64,000 nt of DNA from Velocimicrobium porci. Its GTDB lineage: Bacteria > Bacillota > Clostridia > Lachnospirales > Lachnospiraceae. The stretch covers positions 1 to 64,000 of the forward strand of contig NZ_VUMT01000009.1 of the NCBI RefSeq assembly GCF_009696045.1, given 5' to 3'. Every line of letters starts with the position of its first letter. Within the stretch, counting starts at the first letter, position 1. The notes under the pieces are model-generated. The model had not been told where the DNA came from and did not search any database. It worked only from the letters and a program-made list of their open reading frames with translations. Shown one piece after another: positions 31,533-42,317 of the stretch. Both the position numbers and the translations under genes were made by a program.

Positions 31533-33107
31533 ATGGCAAATAGCAAGCGAGAAAAAACACGAGTTACAGACATAATTAAACCTGAAGATATTTCAAAATG
31601 GAAGCCTAACAATAATGTTCTGATTTCTTCCCCAATGGGAGCAGGTAAGAGCTATTTCTGTAAAAATACTTTATATGATATTGCGAAGAAAACACATGGG
31701 AAAATTTTAATGCTGATACACAGATCAAATTGTGTAGAGCAATTTAAATATGAGATTGATACAGATGGAAAAGCTGATGTAATTGAAGTAATTACATATC
31801 AATCACTGGAATACAGCAAGTTACATAATACAAATAAATTTAATTTGTCGGATTATATGTTTGTGGTATGTGATGAATTTCATTATTTTTTCAATGACAG
31901 TAGTTTTAATAACAAAACTGCTGTATCGTTCAAGATGATCATGAGTAATACAGATTCTATTCATGTTTTTATGTCAGCAACAGGTGAACACATGGCAAGA
32001 TATATGAAAAAATATATTAAGGACAATAAATTAGAAGATGCAATAGAATATGAGATACCTTTTGACTTTTCTTTTATAAGAGAACTTACTTTCTTCCACA
32101 AAGATGTAACTATGGAAGAGTTCTTGAAAGAGGGAATTAAAAAAGGAGATAAAGGAATATTTTTTATTCAATCAGCAGAAAAAGCTTATAAGCTTTATTC
32201 AAAATATAAAAAGTATTGTGTCTTTAATTGTAGCTCAAATAACAGCAAGTATTATGAATATGTGGACAAAGATAAAATCAAGCAAATTTTAATGAACCAA
32301 CGATTTGAGGAACAGTTTTTGATTACTACGTCGTGTTTTGATGCTGGAATAAATATTATTGATACAGATGTTAAGCATATTGTGATAGATATTGTTGACA
32401 TAGGTTCTTTGATTCAATGCATGGGAAGAAAAAGAATACAAAATGAAGAAGATAAGGTTAGCATATATATCAAAATTATCAACAATCAGAAGTTAGCAGG
32501 ATTAAAAAGAAGCATGGAACAAAAAATCGAAATGGCTGACTTCTATATGCAAAATGGATATTCAGTGGAAAAGCTAATAGAAAAATATCCTATGCAAAAC
32601 GACATAAATAATATTCTGTATGATGATCTGATGAAAGATGAAAATGGAAATATTATTCCTAATTCATATACAAAAGTTATTAATGAGCCTATGTATTTTA
32701 AAAAGAAAGAAGACATTGCAGATTATTCACTTATGCTTGAAAAATATGGGAAATTTGGTTATTGCAAGTATTTAGCAGCAACATTTGGATTTATTGATGA
32801 AGAAACAGGGAGTTATACATATAGAATGATTAATGAAGAATACGAATTAGAAGATTATTTGAGAAAAATGGTTCATGATGAAGTGGTTTTATTGCAATTG
32901 AGAGATAGAAGTGAACTGATTAAAAAAATTAATGCAAAACAAGACGGCAAATTATTAAAGAAAGCAGGGACTTTGAATAAGGTGCTTGAAGAAAGAGAAA
33001 TTGAATATCGGATAAAAGAGTTTTCTACAACTAGATATATTCAAGATGAAAATGGAAATAAGAAGAAAAAAGTATATAAAAGTGCATGGAAAATTGTTCC
33101 GTTTTAA
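31533..33107 (+). CDS. DEAD/DEAH-type helicase-like ATPase
   Basis: 524 residues; ATG at 31533, four bases after the preceding stop. Walker A SSPMGAGKSYF (about 30-40), a D-E-F-H motif II in VCDEFHYFF, FMSATGEH (motif III), and TSCFDAGINI with QCMGRKRIQ (motifs V and VI) make a complete superfamily 2 core. It resembles the replication-origin-type or YonV-like helicases of large phages. The partner is probably the primase at 5361. Confidence 0.8.
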   Translation: MANSKREKTRVTDIIKPEDISKWKPNNNVLISSPMGAGKSYFCKNTLYDIAKKTHGKILMLIHRSNCVEQFKYEIDTDGKADVIEVITYQSLEYSKLHNTNKFNLSDYMFVVCDEFHYFFNDSSFNNKTAVSFKMIMSNTDSIHVFMSATGEHMARYMKKYIKDNKLEDAIEYEIPFDFSFIRELTFFHKDVTMEEFLKEGIKKGDKGIFFIQSAEKAYKLYSKYKKYCVFNCSSNNSKYYEYVDKDKIKQILMNQRFEEQFLITTSCFDAGINIIDTDVKHIVIDIVDIGSLIQCMGRKRIQNEEDKVSIYIKIINNQKLAGLKRSMEQKIEMADFYMQNGYSVEKLIEKYPMQNDINNILYDDLMKDENGNIIPNSYTKVINEPMYFKKKEDIADYSLMLEKYGKFGYCKYLAATFGFIDEETGSYTYRMINEEYELEDYLRKMVHDEVVLLQLRDRSELIKKINAKQDGKLLKKAGTLNKVLEEREIEYRIKEFSTTRYIQDENGNKKKKVYKSAWKIVPF

Positions 33108-33155
33108 ACTTTTTTGAGGGCGGTTAATCCTATTGATGGGACTGATATATTTATT

Positions 33156-33216
33156 TTGACTACCCTATTTGGGCGTAAAGCTTATAATAGAGAAATCGCT
33201 TAAAAAGGGTAGTCAA
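33156..33216 (+). promoter_or_regulatory. Long inverted repeat before 33335
   Basis: TTGACTACCCT and AGGGTAGTCAA form 11 pairs (plus three A-T pairs) separated by a 35-base centre containing TATAAT. A hairpin or a pair of operator half-sites related to the ACCCTA family. A CCCC/GGGG hairpin follows at 33267-33280. Confidence 0.5.
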
Positions 33217-33334
33217 GATGTTTTTGGTAAAACTACTAAAAATAGATTCATATATTATTTTTGTGTAACCCCCCTTGTGGGGTGGAACAAAAATATTTGC
33301 GTATGCACTCACTAAAACAAAGAGGTAAAAGATT

Positions 33335-33679
33335 ATGGACAAAAGTTACAGATTAAAGATGGAAGAGAAACTTCATAACAATACATTGGCAGTTGAATAT
33401 GTAATTAATTGTATTGCTAAGTTTGAGGATAAAATAAATCAATTAGCATATAAAGAAAAGCAGTACAGAAATGTTGGATATAACAATTTCAAGTTAGAAC
33501 TGGATGAATTGATTGCCTATAGAAAACCATTCGTAGATTTTCTAATGAGAGATTGTAATATGTCACTTGATGATATCAAAGAATCGGTTGCAAATGTAAA
33601 AGAGAAGAATATACCAACTAAGAAGGTATGTAATCAGATAAGAGAGATTATTGTTTCAAATTCTTATTGGATTGAATAA
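33335..33679 (+). CDS. Hypothetical 114-aa protein
   Basis: AAAGAGG precedes ATG. Helical, basic (IAKFEDKINQLAYKEKQYRN), ends KKVCNQIREIIVSNSYWIE. Unrecognised. The 270-bp gap that follows holds a hairpin AGTATTTGT/ACAAATACT and the leader described next. Confidence 0.5.
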   Translation: MDKSYRLKMEEKLHNNTLAVEYVINCIAKFEDKINQLAYKEKQYRNVGYNNFKLELDELIAYRKPFVDFLMRDCNMSLDDIKESVANVKEKNIPTKKVCNQIREIIVSNSYWIE

Positions 33680-33839
33680 TATAATGGGTGCTTTGCACAA
33701 CAGTATTTGTTCCGGCTCTGCCTACACAAATACTTTATTGGATTGATTTAGTGATTAATTTGGAATTGGAGCAGATTAGTTGTTATATTCGTGCGTAAAC
33801 TAATTAGTTCAAAATATGAATCACATTGATTTTTCTTAT

Positions 33840-33906
33840 CTCAAAAAAGAGAGTATAATCGTCTGCCCTAATCGGGCATCCGATGATAAGCACTCCCTAT
33901 TTTGAG
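33840..33906 (+). promoter_or_regulatory. Structured leader of the 33953 gene
   Basis: CTCAAAA and TTTTGAG plus GAGT and ACTC close a 67-base arm that contains TATAAT and an inner GCCC/GGGC hairpin. It lies 46 bp before the next start codon. Could be an attenuator, a protein-binding site or a cruciform. Confidence 0.5.
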
Positions 33907-33952
33907 GAAAAATAAATCTGCAATTTTTCACGATGGAAGGAGAAAAGATTAT

Positions 33953-34591
33953 ATGAAGATAGAAAAATTGAGAATAGGAAAAACATATTATTTACCACAA
34001 AGAGGATGTCCTACAAGTTATACAAGTGGAGTATTAGTTGAAATTGTAAGTAAAAATAAGGTGATCCTTGAAAATAAAAAAGGGAATAGATTCAGTTGTA
34101 ATACAAATAAATTGCATAAATCACCTGATAAAGCGGTTAGAGGTCGAAAAGCACAAGAGCGTGTAAGACATGAAATGAATGTAAAAAAGCAAAAGGATAG
34201 AGAAAATCTTGTTGATAAGGGAGTTCAGGACAAGATAAAAAAGTTAGGACATTCGACTTTTGCAACTATTGAGCAAAATAAATATATGGTTGTCGGATAT
34301 AAAGGTGTACCACAACCACGATTTGATACATTGGAAGAGTTGGATAAATGGGCAGATGATGAACTTATAAAGTTAGAAGCTCGTAGAGATGAAATCCGTT
34401 CAAAAGGATATAAATATCTGAAAATTGAGGGGAAAGATGGGAAAATAACTTATTATCAAAACCTGAATTTTATTTTTACCAAATTCAAAATTCGTTGTAA
34501 GAGTTTCAAAGGTGATATTAGCGAAATTCCTGAAAATGAATTACTAAACAGAAACGATGTTCCAGAAATGAAGATTGAGATAGCAAGATAA
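33953..34591 (+). CDS. Basic hypothetical protein, 212 aa
   Basis: ATG at 33953 after GGAAGGAG. First 55 residues look like a small beta-barrel ([20 protein letters not shown]), followed by basic helices ([20 protein letters not shown]) and an AP2-like segment [20 protein letters not shown]. It probably binds nucleic acid. It is followed by ClpX. Confidence 0.5.
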   Translation: MKIEKLRIGKTYYLPQRGCPTSYTSGVLVEIVSKNKVILENKKGNRFSCNTNKLHKSPDKAVRGRKAQERVRHEMNVKKQKDRENLVDKGVQDKIKKLGHSTFATIEQNKYMVVGYKGVPQPRFDTLEELDKWADDELIKLEARRDEIRSKGYKYLKIEGKDGKITYYQNLNFIFTKFKIRCKSFKGDISEIPENELLNRNDVPEMKIEIAR

Positions 34592-34695
34592 AGAGAATAA
34601 ATATTATATGGTCAGTTAGTTTTACTGGTAAAGAGGATTACAAGATTATTCTTATCTCTGCCATTAGTATTAAACAGAAGGAGAAATTATATTAT

Positions 34696-35922
34696 ATGGC
34701 AAATAAGCAGATAGAAAGATGTTTCTTATGCGGAAGAGTAAAAGATGAAGTGAATCAGCTTGTAAAAGGTAGATTCGGATATGTATGTGATGAATGTATC
34801 CATGAAGCATATGAGGTATTGAATGAGGAAGAAGAGGAACATATTACACATAATATTCAATTGGCAACTCCAAGACAGATTAAAGAACATTTGGATCAAT
34901 ATGTTATCGGTCAGGATGATGCAAAAATGACCTTGGCAGTTAGTGTCTATAATCACTATAAACGAATCAATCAGAGTAAGAAATCAGATGTGGAAATTCA
35001 GAAATCAAATATTCTTATGATTGGATCTACTGGTAGTGGTAAGACATATCTCGCACAGAGCCTTGCAAAATTTTTAGGTGTTCCGTTTGCTATTGCAGAT
35101 GCGACAGCATTGACAGAAGCGGGTTATGTTGGTGAAGATGTAGAAAACATTTTACTTAGATTATTGGAAAATGCTGAATTTGATAGTGAGTTAGCAGAGA
35201 AAGGAATTATCTACATTGATGAAATTGACAAGATTTCAAGAAGAAGTGAGAACGTATCTACTACTCGTGACGTAGGCGGTGAAGGAGTACAACAGGCACT
35301 CTTAAAGATTATTGAGGGTACAGTATCAAGAGTTCCTTTATCTGGTGGTCGTAAGCATCCACAAGCTGAGTGTGTGAATATTGATACAAGTAATATTCTC
35401 TTTATTTGCGGTGGTGCATTTGACGGATTAGAGAAGATTATAAATAAAGGGACTGATAGTAAACCTATAGGTTTCAATGCAGATATTCAGACAATAAATG
35501 ATAATAAGAGTTTTGGTTTATCAGATGTGCAGCAACATGATTTGGTTAAATATGGTCTGATGCCAGAACTTATAGGACGTTTACCTATTGTAACAGCGTT
35601 GCAACCATTATCTGAAGGTGATTTAGTTAAAATCCTTGTAGAGCCAAAGAATGCACTCATAAAGCAGTATCAAGAATTATTGGCTATGAATAATGTGAAG
35701 TTGGAATTTGAGGAATCCGCTTTACATAGGATTGCAGAATTAGCCATTAAAAAGGAAATCGGAGCAAGAGGATTGCGAAGTATCATTGAAAAATGTATGA
35801 AGAAGATTATGTATGAAATTCCTGATATGACGGATGCAAAGAAAGTTGTAATTACTGCTGATGTTGTTGATGGGAAATCGGATGCTGTTATTTATGGTGC
35901 AAGAAATAAGAAGATTGCGTGA
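34696..35922 (+). CDS. clpX: ClpX-type unfoldase
   Basis: 408 residues, full length for ClpX. Zinc-binding domain Cys9/Cys12/Cys31/Cys34, Walker A GSTGSGKT (110-117), Walker [11 protein letters not shown], pore loop GYVGED, RKH loop SGGRKHPQ and the IGF tripeptide used to dock ClpP are all present. It should form a hexamer with host ClpP and choose its own substrates, perhaps element repressors or host factors. A clpX copy on a mobile element is unusual. The stop overlaps the start region of the next gene. Confidence 0.92.
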   Translation: MANKQIERCFLCGRVKDEVNQLVKGRFGYVCDECIHEAYEVLNEEEEEHITHNIQLATPRQIKEHLDQYVIGQDDAKMTLAVSVYNHYKRINQSKKSDVEIQKSNILMIGSTGSGKTYLAQSLAKFLGVPFAIADATALTEAGYVGEDVENILLRLLENAEFDSELAEKGIIYIDEIDKISRRSENVSTTRDVGGEGVQQALLKIIEGTVSRVPLSGGRKHPQAECVNIDTSNILFICGGAFDGLEKIINKGTDSKPIGFNADIQTINDNKSFGLSDVQQHDLVKYGLMPELIGRLPIVTALQPLSEGDLVKILVEPKNALIKQYQELLAMNNVKLEFEESALHRIAELAIKKEIGARGLRSIIEKCMKKIMYEIPDMTDAKKVVITADVVDGKSDAVIYGARNKKIA

Positions 35923-35936
35923 GGTGTAGAGATTAT

Positions 35937-36875
35937 ATGTCACTAAAACAAGAATGTATTGATATGATTAATCTGATAATAGAACCGTTGAAAAAGAATG
36001 ATTACGATTTTTATGATTTGGAAACGGATTCTATAAGAGATTTCTGCGAAAAAACAGGTGAAGATATAACTTATTCTGACTGTCAAGGTTGTGAGAATTA
36101 TGGTAAAGACTGTCCTTATAAAAAGACGATACGAGTAGACGTTTCTTTTTGGGATGGTGCAGATTGTCAGCGTAATTATATATTTGGGAATAATCAAGTA
36201 TTAGGTAAGGGAATTTGTAGCATTAAAAATCGCAAACAACTTATGTCTGAAATGCTTAAATTAAAAAGTGAATTGGAAGAATATAAAAACTGGTGTGCAG
36301 AGTTTAGGGAATATTACGAAGAATATTTAAAGTATGCCAAAGAATTTGCAAAAGAAGTAAAAGAAAAGTATTTCCTTCTTTTCGGATTGGTACAAACGGA
36401 TATTCTACCTATTATTTTTCATACAGATTACAACTATCGTAATGGAGAAATTGATTATACAACACAAGGAAATTTGCAGATTATAGATAAACAGAATCTT
36501 ATAAATGTATATTGCTGTATGGATAATGTTGAAGAGACAAAGCGTACAATTCGACATGAGGTATTGCATTATATGTTATATATTGCAGGAATGAAGTATA
36601 AAGATGATGATGCTATATTTCATTATTTTTGCGGAGAATTTGATGCTCATGCGTATAAAGATTTGAAAAGTGATGAACAAGATTTATATGACCAATTAAC
36701 AAATGCACTATCTATGATGGAGAAAATATTTCAAGAAAAAAATATTTCAGAAGAAAAATATACATCCAATTATATCGCTATATTAATAGCTGTAGGATGT
36801 CCTGAAGATGGAGAAGCATATGAAAATGGGATGGAGTTATTGAAGCTTTTTAAGATAAAAAGTGAGATTGCATAG
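35937..36875 (+). CDS. HExxH-type putative metallopeptidase
   Basis: 312 residues; ATG at 35937 with GAGG upstream. IRHEVLHYML (about 213-222) has the HExxH zinc motif, followed by GEFDAHAYKDL, where the second histidine or glutamate could be the third ligand. Four-cysteine patch near residue 45-60 (DCQGCENYGKDC). A peptidase or a SprT-like protein is likely. Operon partner of ClpX. Confidence 0.6.
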   Translation: MSLKQECIDMINLIIEPLKKNDYDFYDLETDSIRDFCEKTGEDITYSDCQGCENYGKDCPYKKTIRVDVSFWDGADCQRNYIFGNNQVLGKGICSIKNRKQLMSEMLKLKSELEEYKNWCAEFREYYEEYLKYAKEFAKEVKEKYFLLFGLVQTDILPIIFHTDYNYRNGEIDYTTQGNLQIIDKQNLINVYCCMDNVEETKRTIRHEVLHYMLYIAGMKYKDDDAIFHYFCGEFDAHAYKDLKSDEQDLYDQLTNALSMMEKIFQEKNISEEKYTSNYIAILIAVGCPEDGEAYENGMELLKLFKIKSEIA

Positions 36876-36898
36876 TAAAAAAGGAGAAATAAGTATAT

Positions 36899-37603
36899 AT
36901 GGATAATAAATTTACAGTAATTCAAGGCAATGCCGATATAGATAACTCAAACAGAATAATGCGTACTATTGCACTTCACGATTGCTGGCAAAGACAGTAT
37001 CACAATGCAATCTATAAAGCATTGTCAGAAAATAAAGGAAAAGAGATTGCAGATTATCCGCAAGAAGATTTAATGAGGATTGCTTTATCCGGTATCAAGT
37101 ATATAAATTTGGTGCGTGAGATAAGAAGAGAAAATGAAAGAGTTGGTACAGATTATAGACAGTCATTAGAGGAATCGCAAGCAACCTTCAATCTGATAGA
37201 TGCGATTTTTACAATAATGGGATATATCAAGTTGAAAAATCTGGTTATCACATTCCCTATCACAAAGGACTTTGATGGTCATAAATGGGAATGTAAAGAT
37301 TATTTCTACACAATGGATGTTCTGTCTAAGATGGATTGGGACAAGCCGATAGGTAGAGATAATATATCAGAATTGCTATGGGATTACCAGAATGATGATT
37401 TGCGAGAGGCTTATGTGGAGTTTACTTGTGCTATGAGTGCTATTTATCGTTCCAAAACTGGTAAAAGCATAGCGGAGGAGTGGTGTGATGATATTGGAAT
37501 CCCTACATATACCATCAATAAAGAAACTGGAATCATCCGAGACAATCAAACAGGGCAGACAACCAAATTAAAAAGAAGAAGTAATTTACAAGTAGTGAAA
37601 TAA
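36899..37603 (+). CDS. Hypothetical 234-aa protein
   Basis: AAGGAGAAATAAGTATAT precedes ATG. Helical (YHNAIYKALSENKGKEIADY; ESQATFNLIDAIFTIMGYIK) with a C-terminal beta strand and basic tail. No family recognised. Third gene of the clpX operon. The 300-bp gap after it holds an inverted TGTGGAATATTCACA motif and a possible promoter (TTGATA...TATATA) for the polymerase gene. Confidence 0.5.
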   Translation: MDNKFTVIQGNADIDNSNRIMRTIALHDCWQRQYHNAIYKALSENKGKEIADYPQEDLMRIALSGIKYINLVREIRRENERVGTDYRQSLEESQATFNLIDAIFTIMGYIKLKNLVITFPITKDFDGHKWECKDYFYTMDVLSKMDWDKPIGRDNISELLWDYQNDDLREAYVEFTCAMSAIYRSKTGKSIAEEWCDDIGIPTYTINKETGIIRDNQTGQTTKLKRRSNLQVVK

Positions 37604-37905
37604 TTTTGTGATTGTGGAATATTCACAACATTTGTCCTATTTATTAAGGTGAAAAGGTGGATATTCCATGTAAAAATGGCAATAAAATCACCATTTCATA
37701 TCATTGGTAAATCGTCTATGTATGTGCATAAAACAGCGTAAATGGGCTTATAACGGACTTGAAAAATATATATGATGTTTTGTCGGTTGAATGTATTTAA
37801 ATAAGAATATGGGCAAAATATGATGCTTGATAGTGATATAAATGGAGAATTATATAAGTGTGGTAGTTATTGTTTTGAATATTTAATATGTGGAGGTAAT
37901 TGTTA

Positions 37906-40900
37906 TTGAGTAAGAAGACAAATAAAAAACCTAAGACAGCACCATTAGTTTATATTAACAGAGTCAAAATGACAGAGTTAAATGAGAATGGTAAGTATAC
38001 ATTTATACCTGTTGTTGAAGATGACAACAATAAAAAGATTTATCGGTGCAAATTAGATAAAGAAGGACAGAAAAAATATGATAAGATTGTAGTAAATAAA
38101 ATCATACGTGATGAAAGAAAACATATGATTTTAACAGCAGAATCAGAACTAATTCGCATTATAAAACATCTTTCTGAAAGGAATGAAACTGTAAAGGGGA
38201 GAGATTATATTCCTGATGTTTTATCATTAAAAGTGGGAAAATCATATACTGCTTATAAAGATAAAATGACAGAAACAAAAATGATTGTTACATATAATGG
38301 AGTTAAGTACAAAAGAATTATTGTTTCTTCTAGTCACAGTAGAACACAGAAAGCAATGCTTGTATCTGTTGATGTATGGGATAAGGCAATGGATATTTTA
38401 CTTTGTGGACTTGATAGAAATACAAAGTATAAATATATGTCAAAATGGAACTCATACATTGGATTAGCTGCAACAGACAGTATTCCAGTATCAATGCCAA
38501 ATATTGTTGTAATTGATGATAAGGAAATTAATCAGAAGGCAATAGTTGATATTGTACAAGAAACCGATACAGATGATGAAGATGGAAATATAAAAAGAGA
38601 TTTTATGGTTTTAACAGATAGAGAAGAAGAAATACATACAAATCTCTTTGATGGAGCGGGTCTTGTAACTGTTGAAAAAGCAAAGCAATGGAGTGAAGAA
38701 TTAAATCTTGACTATATACCAGCTTCATTCCAATTTAGATGTATTCCATGCTTAAAAGGAAAACTTTATACAATGCCAGTAACAGAATTTGCAAAAGAAA
38801 TAGGAGTAAGTACGATTACTGATATAAAAGGTAAGAAGTGGGATTTATTTAATGACAAGATAGATTGCATTTTAACAAAAAGTCAGTTTAAATTTTATGA
38901 TTTATATGATTCAATTGAAACATGGAAGCATTGTTTTGAAGAAGAAATACATGGATATAGAAGAACATTTAATATTTCTTCTTATGATGAAAAGTTTTCT
39001 GAATTGAAAAAGACAACAGTTATGGCATATCAGCCATTACAGACTTCAGAATATACGGATGATGAAATTGAAGAATTATGTAAGCCTACTGTTAATGGTT
39101 ATATGGAAGCTTGTAGTAGTGTGGAAGGCTTTTTAAAATATCGTGGAATCATAAGCGAACAAGATAAAGATGATGATATTGATTGGAGTAGATTTCCTTC
39201 ATATTACCAAGCTTTATATTATAATCATTCACTAATTAACGATGAATTTATTCAGAAGAAAATAAAACAAGATATTAAATCTGGTAAAGAACGTGCTTAT
39301 GTAGGAAAGATAATTGTTAGTGGAAACTATCAGACATTGACTCCTGATTTATATGCTTTGATGCAACATGCCTTTGGATTAGAAGTAACAGGATTATTAA
39401 AGGGGAATGAGGTGTATTCAAACTATTGGAATCATAATTTATTTGAAACACCTTGGATTGATATTATTCGTTCTCCGCATATTGCTAATGAACATTGTCC
39501 TGTACAAGTTGTTACAAGTGGAATAATGGAAAAGTGGTTTAAATATCAGCAGACTGGAATTATCCTTAGTGTATTTGGAAATACAATAGCACTAAAACTC
39601 AATTCCGCTGATTATGATGGAGATCACGTTTTGACAACAGATAATAGAATTATTTGTGAATCTGCTAAAAGAAATATTGCAAATACAATTCACCATATTA
39701 AAATTGATAATCGTGAATCTGTTAAAGATATGAAAAAAGTTGATGTTGGAGATATAAATACTGTTATTGAATGTGATTACAAGGGATATAAAAATAATAT
39801 AGGAAATGTTATCAATCCTATATCGGTGCTTTGGTCGATGCAATAGACGAATGATATTCAAAACTATATAAAAATTATGAGTATTGTTGGTTCGATAACT
39901 ATTGATTATGCAAAACATGGTGAAGAAGCAGAAATGCCAAAAGAAATAAGAAAGTTATTAAAAGAGCATAACAAGCCATATTTTATGAAATATCTTAGGT
40001 CACAAAGGAAGAAGCGTAGTATTGAAAAAGAGATAAAAACAAATTCGTCTTTGCTTGGAAATGAAGAAGAAGGGTTGTTTGATGATTCTGATTGCACCAT
40101 GAATAAAATTTGTCATCACATGGAAGAACAGATAGCAAAGAGAAATTCTTCAATTAAGGTACAAGAGTCATTTGATGTAAACACTTTGCTGACAAGTGCT
40201 CCTGATGTAACTACAAAAAAATATAAGAAAATAAAGGATTGTTTATATAAGGCACAAGAGGATTTTGCGGATATTTCCAATGCAAATTATCACGATGATG
40301 ACTTTTGTATGTCTGGTAATATGGAAAAAGAACAAAGATATGTAGCACTATATGATTATGTAAAGGCTGATTTGATAGAAATTGAGAATGATATTCCTAA
40401 ATTGATAGATACCCTTCTTCTGATATATTATACAGATAAAGGTTTTATGAAAAAGTATCAAGATAAATCTATTTTGTGGGGGTGCTTTGGAGAGCAGCTT
40501 ATTGAACGATGTAAAGGCGATTTTAACAATACAATAGATGATGAAGAACTAGAAAAATTAAAAAAGCGTAGAGAAAAAGCATTGAAGAGTATTGAAAAAT
40601 TAAAAAAATATAGGGAGAAAAATTTCTTTATTGCTGAATTTGAAGCTGATGGAATTAAAGAAATTTCCGTAGATATTTATTCAGAAGACATTACCTGGAT
40701 AAAAAAAGAAATTCCTACAAATGTAGAATATAGTAATGAGTCAAGAAAGCTATTATTGGTATTATTATATATATATCGAAAATGCCATACAAATTTGATT
40801 CAATTATATCAAAGTCACAATAACAGGTTAAATAGGACAAGCATTTGCAAGCTTGTAAAAATAGATAGAAGACATCTTGATTCGATACTTAATGTTTTAC

Positions 40901-41085
40901 AAGAGTATCAAATTGTTGAATTAAGCTTGGATAAACAAAAACATTTGTGCATTGAACTGTTGAAATTTCCAAATGAGGGAGAAAAAATACTTAAGAAGAA
41001 CATTGAGTATCAGCATTTATACTCTTTGGCAAATGATAAGTTTAGAGAAAAAGTTACAAAAATCGTAGATAAAAATTGTGCATAA
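37906..41085 (+). CDS. YonO/QDE-1-type RNA polymerase, frame interrupted by an in-frame TAG
   Basis: TTG at 37906 lies nine bases after GGAGG. The frame runs 646 codons to TAG at 39844-39846, then continues in the same phase without another stop to 41085, giving about 1,058 residues plus the amber codon. SADYDGDHVL (DYDGD at 569-573) is the DbDGD catalytic loop of two-barrel RNA polymerases, as in eukaryotic RdRPs and phage YonO. RSPHIANEHC before it fits the conserved basic segment. After TAG, IKIMSIVGSITIDYAKHGEE reads as a natural continuation. No ribosome site precedes the ATG at 39877. Amber readthrough, an inactivating mutation or sequence error are the choices. Likely role: element-specific transcription. 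Confidence 0.75.
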
Positions 41086-41206
41086 TCTCTAAAAATGCAA
41101 GGAAAATAAGGAAAAAAGATACAAATATAATAAAAGCTGACAAATCATACTTAGAAAGAGAGAATTATTTTTCAATTATTCTTAAACAAATATTGAAGGA
41201 GGTAAC

Positions 41207-41398
41207 ATGGATCAGGAATTACTTAGAGAAAGATTAAATGATGTTATTGCTTCAGGTCTTGTTGCCAAAGCAATATCAAAGCATACGAATATTACAACAG
41301 ATGTACTTTCGAGATTCAAGAATGGACATGTATGTTTGTGTCCAAATGATGCTGATAAATTGAAAGCATATTTAGACCAGGTCGTAATACCAATGTAA
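41207..41398 (+). CDS. Small helix-turn-helix protein A
   Basis: 63 residues after GAAGGAGG. Helices AKAISKHTNITTDVLSRFKN and PNDADKLKAYL resemble a minimal XRE fold. A similar protein follows after the structured RNA (41839-42030). They may control the tape-measure gene. Confidence 0.6.
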   Translation: MDQELLRERLNDVIASGLVAKAISKHTNITTDVLSRFKNGHVCLCPNDADKLKAYLDQVVIPM

Positions 41399-41399
41399 T

Positions 41400-41765
41400 G
41401 GTAATAACTGCTTCGGCAGATTATTATAAATATCAAAACTGTTGTTTTGATATCGTACTATTTAAGGCACAGAAGGGCATCAGCGTTGTGGAAAAGGTTG
41501 TTGCATAAAAACTTCTGTGTCGTGAAAAAATCTGCAATATTGCAGTTTAATATATCTCCGATTTATCGGATTCGATTTAGGCTGATATGGTGTCACAGCT
41601 ATATCGGTCATTCGCTCCGTCTCCACAGCGGAGCATTTGTGTCTGACTCCACTAATGACACATGAAGTTTGATATTCAAAACAATTAACAAGAAATCCTA
41701 TGAGCATCTCCACAATGCAAATAGGTCATCCAGTAGCAGGTTTCCACAGCTTGTTGCTGGATGTT
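41400..41765 (+). ncRNA. Structured RNA candidate, about 365 nt
   Basis: No gene, but at least eight stems follow one another: CTGCTTCGGCAG (41408), ATATCAAAAC/GTTTTGATAT (41430-41453), CACAGAAG/CTTCTGTG (41468-41519), CTGCAATATTGCAG (41532), TCCGA/TCGGA (41557), GCTCCG/CGGAGC (41614-41634), TGTGTC/GACACA (41638-41662), GCAT/ATGC (41704-41718) and CATCCAGTAGCA/TGTTGCTGGATG (41727-41763). TCCACA recurs in three loops, and TGTGGAAA at 41487 could pair with TTTCCACA at 41741. Not an RNA class I can name. Confidence 0.6.
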
Positions 41766-41838
41766 AGCACGATTATGATTTTTTTTGAATAATATTTCAT
41801 ATATGAATAAATAAATATAGAATGGAAGGAGGAACGTA

Positions 41839-42030
41839 ATGGTTACGAATAAACTTAGTCAGGAAGAAGTGAGACAGAAATTGATTCGAAAATTAGAAGA
41901 AGGAAAACAGCAATACATTGCCAAACAAATTGGTATACCCAAACAAATCTTGAGCAATTTTAAGACTGGAAAGCGTGAATTATGGGATTCTTCATTAGAA
42001 GCTCTCAACAACTATCTTGATAATCATTAA
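41839..42030 (+). CDS. Small helix-turn-helix protein B
   Basis: 63 residues after GAAGGAGGAACG. KQQYIAKQIGIPKQILSNFK is a clear helix-turn-helix and the size matches protein A. Followed by a TTTGCA/TGCAAA hairpin and a 290-bp gene-free region before the tape-measure gene. Confidence 0.65.
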   Translation: MVTNKLSQEEVRQKLIRKLEEGKQQYIAKQIGIPKQILSNFKTGKRELWDSSLEALNNYLDNH

Positions 42031-42317
42031 TTTCTTTGCAGTTCTGCAAAAACAATTCCAAGAAAAATTGAGTATATTTGATTGGATAAGGTATAAGTTT
42101 TGTTTTTTTAACTCAAAAAGTGTACAATTCACCATTTTACTAATATGTCAACAACTATATCATAGTTTGGATTGTTTGTAAATACCGAACATATGGTTGA
42201 AGGATTATAAATTGAATGAAGAAAAATAAAGAGATAGTTCAAAAGTGTATGAACTGTCTTTTTTGATTACACAAAATACTATAAAGGAGACTTGACTATA
42301 TAGGGAGGAATGTCGTT

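Noticed and set aside
39877-41085. Independent gene starting at ATG 39877
   Set aside because: No ribosome binding site, and it is in phase with the polymerase frame across the single TAG, so it is better read as the second half of one gene.
42182-42200. Third LexA box (CGAACATATGGTTG)
   Set aside because: Spacing between GAAC and GTT is one base too long and the second half lacks the final C, so it does not fit GAAC-N4-GTTC.
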